From Gelatoporia subvermispora B (lineage: Eukaryota > Basidiomycota > Agaricomycetes > Polyporales > Gelatoporiaceae): a DNA stretch of 64,000 nucleotides. The stretch is taken from NCBI GenBank assembly GCA_000320605.2, contig KB445798.1, forward strand, positions 955,037-1,019,036. The letters run 5' to 3'. A program made the position numbers and the translations under genes. The stretch's first letter is position 1. Every line of letters begins with the position of its first letter. The notes under the pieces are model-generated. The model was not told where the DNA came from and did not search any database. It was given only the letters and a program-made list of their open reading frames with translations. Below are positions 56,760 to 64,000 of this stretch, in pieces.

Positions 56760-57858
56760 CTATGCTTTGTAGTGCTGTGCAAGTTGTACTGCTCCGTATA
56801 CGGTGGCGACGAGTGTCTGCGAGTGGAAGCTGAGCCGGTATAGCCCTCTTGGGCTGTTCTCGTTTAGGATCCACACCAGCGCAATCGCGTACAGCGACGC
56901 GGAGACGATGTATGGGTTCTCGAAATATGCCCAAAGGGTGAGCAGATGAATTGTGGTCAGGAGGATCTTAGTCATGAAGACCGACTTGAGCAGGACCGGG
57001 ATGGTCGGCACCTGCCTTTCCCAATCCTCATGGAAGTCGCGTACATCTGCCATCACCTGCATGATCATGCCGGTCAGTGACCTCTGGAATGTAGCCCAGG
57101 CTATCTGAAGACGTACAGCATGGCATGCGCGGTTGATAGTGGACCAGATTATAATCTGCTTCGGTGTCCACAGCTGTCCGTCGCTGTTTGCATTTGGAGC
57201 GGCATGCGCGAGGATAGAATGCACGACTGCAAACGTGCCACATCTATTCCATGTTCAGTAAGCTTCTGATGTGGCGCTCAGAGTAGTGTCACTCACCCCC
57301 TAATCACACCAATGAGAATCGCTTTCATCCCCGGAATTCGCTTGATTGAGAAAGCTTTCTTGTCGCTGTCGGCTTTCTTTCGCACGCTAGGATTTTTCGA
57401 CGACTTAGTTCCGCCCATCCAGAACAGTTTGAAGTCCCAGACGAAGGCCGGGCCGAAGAAGATGGCAACCATAGCCCACGTTGATAGCGGCGATAGAAGG
57501 AGGGCGACAACAAGGAGGACGGCACTCGATATCAGCAGAGCCCGTGCCTGAGTGAATACCGAGCCCATATCCCGGTTGCCCGTCTTCCGCGCATAGACAA
57601 AGTTCGCGGCTTGATCGAAGTAGTGGTCCATGCCGATGGCGAGTATGTCAGATGAGACACAGATAAGAACCTGCATTTGTCGGTATTTGTCCGCTGCGAA
57701 AGAAGTTGTGCTGCACATACTGGTCTCCAGTCGATGACGCCGTATATGGAACGCGACATGAAAGTCGATAGGCTCAGGCTCCCGATGGAGAGCATGAGTG
57801 GGTGCGTAAGAAGTTCATCGCGGAGCTTGTGTACGGGGAGGGGGACGAATTCGGCCAT
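56760..57858 (-). CDS. UbiA-like prenyltransferase-type membrane protein
   Basis: Exons 57858-57721, 57670-57297, 57243-57117 and 57056-56760 give 311 residues with about eight hydrophobic segments. Two acidic motifs of the UbiA superfamily kind are present in the right order and spacing. The first is DILAIGMDHYFDQAANF with Asp61 and Asp65. The second is the canonical-looking VMADVRDFHEDW with Asp217, Asp220 and Asp224, placed after WSTINRACHA. In UbiA enzymes these bind Mg2+ and prenyl diphosphate. The first motif lacks the usual leading Asn, so activity is uncertain. Hydrophobic runs include LLISSAVLLVVALLLSPLS, WAMVAIFFGPAFVWDFKLF, ILLTTIHLLTLWAYF and IVSASLYAIALVWIL. Substrate unknown; fungal relatives make prenylated quinones, aromatics or terpenoids. 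A TATATATA at 57902-57909 sits about 44 bp before the start. Confidence 0.7.
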
Positions 57859-60800
57859 GGCGATAGGTGGGTGCAAACCGTCGCCATCGACTTATGGGCC
57901 GTATATATATGTCAGAGGCGAGGGTCACCAATTTGAACGACACGGGAGTGAGGCCCATCAAATCGGGAGCTCGAACGGCGTCGAAGCATGAGCCTCTTCG
58001 GAAACATTGAAACCGAAAAACCTGACGGAACCATGCAGAGCCGACAGAAGACCTGTGCGTCGCCGAACTACTGGATGTGATTCGCGCCTTCGTACGATAA
58101 GAGAACGCAAAGTAACATCTAATGACATAGGGCACAGTCGAAGGCCCTTGAGTCATCTGGAATCTAGTAAACCGCCCTTTTGTCCACTTCTCTAGCGCCG
58201 CACTTCGGTACGCGCTTGTCGAGCTGTTCGCATCCGAATCTCGAACCTTTTTCGACAAGACGCTGTGTTCCAGATGCAGAGCGCCAGGGTCCTCGCGCGC
58301 AATAGGCACTAGCAGGTTGTGCATTACTTCATGACGACGCTCATACTGATGCGTATGGCACCTTCCATGATTAACGCTACTCGTCCTTGCGGGCTCCTGG
58401 GGCATGCCCGCGAAGATCAGCGGGGGTAACTACTATTGCCGCTTTCAGCTATCTTGGTGTGCCGGGGACGGAGCATGCGGCCGACTAGCAGGCTATGACG
58501 TCCCGGTCCGGATCCGAGGGGAGGAAGTGTCCTCCCAGTCGCCGACCGGTACTGAGTAAGAATGGCAATAGTATCGCTCTTCGAGGGAGAACGCGCACGA
58601 ATGGGGTATCCTCGCGACTCGGACGGCATGTTGCACGCAAAGCTGATGCTCCACGCCATCAGTGGCGGGCAAATGTCGACGGATACGCTCTGCGCTGTAC
58701 GCATCAAGCAAACAGTCTCGACCTGCCAATATGAATATTTGTTGGCATACCGCCTTTCGGCATCCCTTGATATTTGATCAAGCGCCCAATTCGAGAGCGC
58801 GGGGAGCTGGCATGGCTGTTCCTTTCTCTCGGATGTATCAAATCGGGCGCATTTCAAGGACGGTAATTTACGTGCAGTGATCAAATAACATACTGGACGA
58901 TATGGGTATAGTCTCGAGATCGACACCGCGACTGTCAATACCCGCGAGCCCCGCGGGGCACAATGTGCAAGAACTCCTCGTGACCGGTGTACCTTCGTTG
59001 GTGCCACGGTCCAGCCCCGATGAGAGCCAACCGCCCGAGCCAACTCCGCCAAGACCGTCCACTCGGGGAAGCGCCTAATCGCGCAGCTGTGAAGGCCGGA
59101 GAAGCAAAATCGTGGTCAGTCACGACTGAACGCGTCTACTAAATGGATCGCTAAGCGGACTCTGAGCGTAGCTACCCCTCGAAAGCTCTGGCCACAGCGT
59201 GTACGACATCTGCGAGGCACCATTGTAGCCGCTGCCTGCATTTGGCGCGGTCTGCCCGCTATGGAGCCGCCGGGATACTGAGCCGCAGTAAATAGTGCGT
59301 CCATCTGTCCCGGTCCTGTCGGCCTGACATACAGACTGCGACCAGCAATAAAGAGGTTGGTCACAGGGCGGGCGAGAATACTTTGGCGATCTTTCATACC
59401 ATGGCGCCCCTAGATATCCGCCACTAACATGGTGTGATTGCTAATGATAATGTTGCCGGACGGGACAGGGGCGACTAAGGGGTTGAATAAGTGAAGAGAC
59501 AGATCTGGGCCTCGCGGATCGGACACACAGTGCTGGACGCATGAAGTAAATTGCAGTCAGGAACTGTTGATCCATGAGGTACGAGCCGGAACGCGTCGGA
59601 ATGGCAGATATCACCTGCGGCCGTTGTAGAGTAACATGAAATGAGATAAGAAACGCCAGCTCAGACAGGCAGTCGCCACGACTGTCGGGATACGTCGGAA
59701 GTCCCATGTGCCAAGCTAATGAGTTCAGAAACCGAATCCGAGAGCGAAGTGCGCAATGATAGTGGACCATACCCTCCGTGAACTCAATCTCTTCAAAGCA
59801 ACGGGATCGGGTGCAGATGAAGTCACGAATCCACAGCCAACTTTAGCATGGTAGCACAGCAGGTCATCTGGAAAGCAATCAAGAGGGACGGAAGACAGGG
59901 CAGTGGTTCCGGCTGCAATAGTGGCACCATCGGTACTTTTTGCTGCCGTTTTCGCGCTCCGAAGCATAAACGGGACGTACTAATTGAAAGACAGGATTGC
60001 GCTGTACAGCAAAAGTGAAGGGTCGGGCGGGGCTGCCGCAAATATGGGGTAACGTCAGACGGCCCATCACTCACATGGCAGATGAACACGAGCATGGAAC
60101 ACTCGAAGGTTGTTTTAAATATCGATCTGGATTCGCGTTGATATCTACTGTCAGTCACGGGTGCACAGCACTATTCTCAACCACTCACAGTTGCTATTTC
60201 TGACATTTATCCGTTGATGCTCTGCACCGCGTTGTTGCTGAAACACCCTCCCAACGGCTTCTGAAAGAGAAAAGGTTGAATGACACATTGGGTCGTCGGG
60301 CTGATGCGAATATGCGATATTGGAATAGGAGTCTCTTCTATGTGCTGGCACTCCGTAAAATCAAACGCTGAGGTCATTTCGTAGCAAACAGGCTGACCGC
60401 GCTCGAGAATTCTCGTCGAAGGCAAGTGTGCCCGATTTGCATGTAGCACATGAGTCTGTTTATTTGACCATGCCATGTCATCCAGCTATTCGAGAAGGCA
60501 CTATAGGACGTACTCGCAAACATCAGCCGTCACAGCTGGCAAAAGCTGGTTGTACCGGTACAGGAGATATAGCAAATTTCCGGTCCGCTCATCGCTCAGT
60601 ACGCTATAGCCGCCGGTGACGGAGACGATCTCGCCAGCTTCGCGGTTGTTCCGCGTAGTGGCTAGACCCCATATTCCCGATACGCGAGGCGCACTTTGCA
60701 AATGAATCGACCAGGGGTATCCCCTACGCGAATAGATAGCCTGATCGAAAGCTCACGCGGCGTCGACGAAGGCAAAAGCGCGGATATGACCTTGCGATGC

Positions 60801-61785
60801 CGGGATGCCAGCGAGCAGTGGGGAGACGGCGTAAGCGGAAGACGAACACGAGGAGACGCTGTCGGGATGTGCATGCCTGCAGATGGCAAATGGCTGCGGG
60901 CGCGAATTTCATAGATTCATAGATAAGGCGAGACCCGGCGAGTATGCGTGTCACCATATGAGTGCGTCCGAGCCGCTGAAGGTGTGTATTTCTTCTGACC
61001 AGAGGTCTAGCTCTTGTTGCCGGTTGCTAATCGACGGTGTCGTTCTCCACAGGATGCGCGAGAGTAGGAGTAGACGATGGGAAATACTTACGTATCATTC
61101 TTCCCAGCAGAGAGGGCGATGCGATATTTTCCCCTCGGACTTTGCCCAGTTCTGGAAGCAGAGGAACGGGGCTCTGGGCGGCATCTGATGTCCGCACGGC
61201 TCCTAGGGCTCGCAATAGAGCTCCGCCCGGATATCAGCCAATTGCTACGGCCAAACTTTGGGACCCCGCTGGTCTCCGCTTGTCGGCGGAGGTAGGACCG
61301 TTCCTTACCCTCTTCTGGTGGTTACCTTGTTGGCTGTCTGCGTCGCTTCCTGGAAGCTGACATGCTGATTTTTCTTGCTGCTTCTGTTGGATGCGTCGTT
61401 TGAAACGACCTCGGGAGAGATATAAGTCGCTCGTTTGCTGGGCAGGACTGGTCCGACCCCGCCTTCATCATCCTTCGCTTCCTGCAGCGCACCTTCACGC
61501 CCCGTGTCGTGGATCTCCAGCCCAATTTCGCAAACCAACTCTCCCCACCGGGATTTGGGGTGTTTGAAACATAGTGACGAGCTGTCTACTTGACGCGCAC
61601 TGCTCCTGCCGCATCAGGGCTACCTTGGATCTCTTAGCGCACGCTGCGCACCGCATCGAGGACCGGTTCGGCGTTCGATATTCCCTCTTAGGTCAAACAG
61701 GGCGGCGCCGCCAGCCACGCCGATCGAGTGAGCCCCTCTCCTGCTCGGCATTGTCTCACCTCTCACCTCAATCCTCCCCTGCACC
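57859..61785. other. 3.9-kb gene desert
   Basis: Long minus-strand frames at 57815-58405 and 58417-59052 (196 and 211 codons), and smaller ones to 61.3 kb, have no domain, no low-complexity signature, no signal peptide and no consistent codon bias. I saw no terminal repeats, retroelement motif or RNA gene. Sequence from about 61400, with gatataag near 61420, is the likely promoter of the F-box gene. Confidence 0.5.
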
Positions 61786-63207
61786 ATGTCCCTCCAGAAC
61801 ACAGCCTTCCAATCAGAAGTCCATAAGAACAACGTTTCCTGGACTCAGCAGCAATCTTCGCTTGTCCTTCGTAAAATGCACACTACTCTCTCCTTCATCC
61901 CCGAGGAACTCCTGGAGCGCATCTTGGAGCTTGTTATCTCTCCAGGACCATCAGAACCGACACATCGTCCATCGTGGCATCCGTACGCACCAGCCAGCCG
62001 TCCTTACAGCAAGTCGCATGCCTCCCCAATTGCCCCAAGTCCTGTGCTGAATCGTGTCTCGCCGCTACTCGTCTGCCGCGCATGGCTTCGAATTGCAACT
62101 CCTTTGCAATATCGCCACATTGCATTGCGTACTCCACGACAGACAGTTCTTCTCGCAAACACACTGCGACGTAACCCTCAATTCGGGCTCTGGGTTCGCA
62201 GCCTCCGCGTGGAGGGCACGTTCGCCGCACTCGGAGACGTCTCATGCATGTGTCCGAATATCGAGTTCTTCGATCTTACCGTGGACAATGGCGTGCCATA
62301 CTCGCCACCCGTTGCGAACGCGGACGTGATGCAGGCTGCAGAGGCGACAATTATTCGCTTCTGTGAAGGTTTCGGCCGTCTGCGCAAAATCAAGCATCTA
62401 ATCATCCGAAAAACTGCGTATCTAACGCAGCCACGCCCATCATTAATTTTCGACTACCTCAGTCGCGCTATTTACAAGTGGAGGGACCTGGTGAGTAGTT
62501 CCGCTACAAATCCCCATCCATTTTTGTGCGCTTCTGTTATCGTACTGCTACGTCAGCCTCGCCCAAAATGGCAGTTGGGCTGCACAGCTTTCTATTCATA
62601 CTATTGTTGCTGAGGTTCCTGGAATGAATGCGACAATACTGACTCTTCATTTCTTCGCAGGAATCGGTCAACATAACGTTCCGCTTCTCACACACCCCCT
62701 CTTCGGCAAACTTTGCTGCCTCATTGGCGGCAGCCCCAAAGCTTCGCATGGTACGTGCCGCGCTCCCTGCCGTGTGGAACAGCACTCTTCTCGAGGTGAG
62801 TTTTTGCATCATACATGGATCATGCCGGTCTGACCTTCCCGTAGATATCAGCCAACCCCGCGCTGCAGCGCATCGAGCTTGCCCCAGACACGGAACTCCT
62901 CGGCGCTCACCTCTTCTTAGCCGAAGCCCGGAAGCACCCGCGCCTGCTTGAGCTCATTCGCGCCGGCACGCCGCTCATGCGTGCGCGCGCACACACTACC
63001 ACCGTCGACCTGCGCTTCGGCCCTGTCGTTGAGACTGGCCAGCGCGCGGCACAATGCGAGCGGTCTGCGAAGCCGTCAGGCAGCGCGCCGACGAGGCGAG
63101 TCGATCCCCGCACCGGCATCCCGTTGTCGAACGCCCCTAATTCGTCGCGCGCGTACATGCCAGGCCCGCGAGGCGTGCCCCCCGCCCGGCGCATGAGCGC
63201 GGTGTGA
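61786..63207 (+). CDS. F-box-like protein with leucine-rich C-terminal half
   Basis: Exons 61786-62490, 62661-62795 and 62845-63207 give 400 residues. An F-box-like helix pair starts near residue 35: LSFIPEELLERILELVISPG, then after a Pro/Ser-rich loop VSPLLVCRAWLRIATPLQYR and HIALRTPRQTVLLANTLRRN. Leucine-rich strands follow: LWVRSLRVEGTF, IEFFDLTVDN, IKHLIIRKTA, LRMVRAALPAVWNSTLLE and LQRIELAPDTELLG. This layout is the common agaricomycete F-box protein, a candidate substrate receptor of SCF ubiquitin ligases; the target is unknown. Two ATGs are possible, at 61786 and 61876; the second lies just before the F-box. The first intron (170 nt) is unusually long for this window, and the C-terminal 90 residues are Arg/Pro-rich. 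Confidence 0.75.
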
Positions 63208-64000
63208 AGACGTAGCGCCCACGCGCTACGGCGAAGGAGAGAAGGCCTGAAGACGATACCCCCAACTATACCCTGTCGCGCATGGACATGCACATGTCGA
63301 AAGTTTGACGCCCTTCGTTCATGTGACTTTTTGTCGTCGTTCTCGCTGTCGTTGCTCTGCTTTGTACTGTTGCATGTTTATCGTGATATCTGCTCTTGGA
63401 CACAAGTTCTCAAATCTCCGGTTCCCTGTACACTATAACATACCCAAATAAACTCGGGAGCTTAAACGTCACTAGAATCTCAGCCCTTCTTATCGGCTGA
63501 ACATGTCCAAGAATAATTTAAGAGCTGCTCAGGGTGCTAGGATGTGCCCTGTCAAACAAAACACCGGAGTTTGTATGTGCTGCATGCTGAAGGTAAGATA
63601 CGAGCCAGCGCGACGTGCAGGCCTTGAAACGGCCGCCGACACCACCATCTTCTCCCGGGCACGCCGCAAGAAGTCAGGAAGCTCTGTGTCCGATTGTCCC
63701 TAAATGACGCAGGCGCGCGGTTAGAGTTTGGTACGATGTTAATCCAGTGCTCCGGTCGGCCGTCTCGCGCCTTACTCCAGGCTTGAAGCTCGATTTGCCG
63801 AATCTGCAAAGGCAGCATCCTGCCACGTCCGTACCGCCAAATGCATCTTGATTACCCGTCACGTATTTCCGTGCTCTCGAACGTGTGCTATCCTGCAGAT
63901 CCGGGCTCAGTATAAAAGTCATACTTTGATCGACATCTGCAGTGAATATCACGGGCAATCTAGAGACGCCGCGCGGCCTGTGTCGGGCTGCTTGGTGGAC
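63208..64000. other. 3' flank and window end, no supported gene
   Basis: T-rich 3' flank of the F-box gene to about 63480, then mixed DNA. A minus-strand frame at 63674-63958 could be an exon of a gene outside the window, but nothing in it is recognisable. Confidence 0.35.

Noticed and set aside
57815..59052. Two long minus-strand frames (196 and 211 codons)
   Set aside because: The first overlaps the start of the UbiA-like gene in another frame. Neither shows motifs, helices or splice structure, and composition looks random.

Overview
The window is nuclear DNA from a filamentous basidiomycete, most likely an agaricomycete of the Polyporales type. The signs are many short GT-AG introns of about 45-60 nt, class I hydrophobins, a multi-copy seven-helix membrane family, a Plavaka transposase and a Helitron helicase remnant. 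All exon models here come from reading splice signals by eye and from remembered family conservation; no search was run.

Layout. 1-25 kb is gene-poor and rich in relics. It holds a dynamin pseudogene with an internal tandem duplication (540-1530), a 5'-truncated Plavaka transposase (1847-3680), a small Cys/His-rich gene remnant (about 5.5 kb), a VelB-type velvet regulator (7067-8541, minus) and its broken second copy (about 9.8-10.46 kb) lying between two related direct repeats. It also holds a seven-helix membrane protein (11.9-13.1 kb), a secreted Cys-rich protein (15.8-16.5 kb), an FHA-only protein (17.3-17.8 kb), a hydrophobin (19.8-20.2 kb) and a free-standing hydantoinase B/oxoprolinase-type enzyme (22.9-25.1 kb).

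25-58 kb is denser and mostly housekeeping: a UBR7/Mlo2-like UBR-PHD protein (25.7-27.2 kb), a Helitron helicase tail (28.2-28.4 kb), a basic HMGN-like nuclear protein (29.0-29.8 kb), a BTB/POZ protein (30.5-31.7 kb) and the DNA polymerase epsilon catalytic subunit (33.1-40.3 kb). A hydrophobin locus follows, with a dead copy, two inverted copies of a short terminal-inverted-repeat element and an intact gene (41.0-43.9 kb). Then come Ase1/PRC1 (45.0-48.4 kb), Gna1 (49.1-49.8 kb), a class I methyltransferase (51.8-52.6 kb), a lactonase-type beta-propeller protein (53.1-54.4 kb), ribosomal protein L24 (55.4-56.0 kb) and a UbiA-like membrane enzyme (56.8-57.9 kb). A 4-kb empty stretch separates these from an F-box protein (61.8-63.2 kb).

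How they relate. Neighbouring genes do not form an obvious pathway cluster. The hydantoinase B and UBR7 genes share a 607-bp divergent promoter with two CACGTG boxes. The polymerase epsilon gene has an E2F/MBF-like site just upstream. I found no CRISPR array, rRNA or intact tRNA. The most unusual items are the free-standing fungal HyuB, the velvet duplication between direct repeats, the paired inverted mini-transposons beside a dead hydrophobin, the 778-nt first intron of Ase1 with a long open frame, and the HMGN-like protein.
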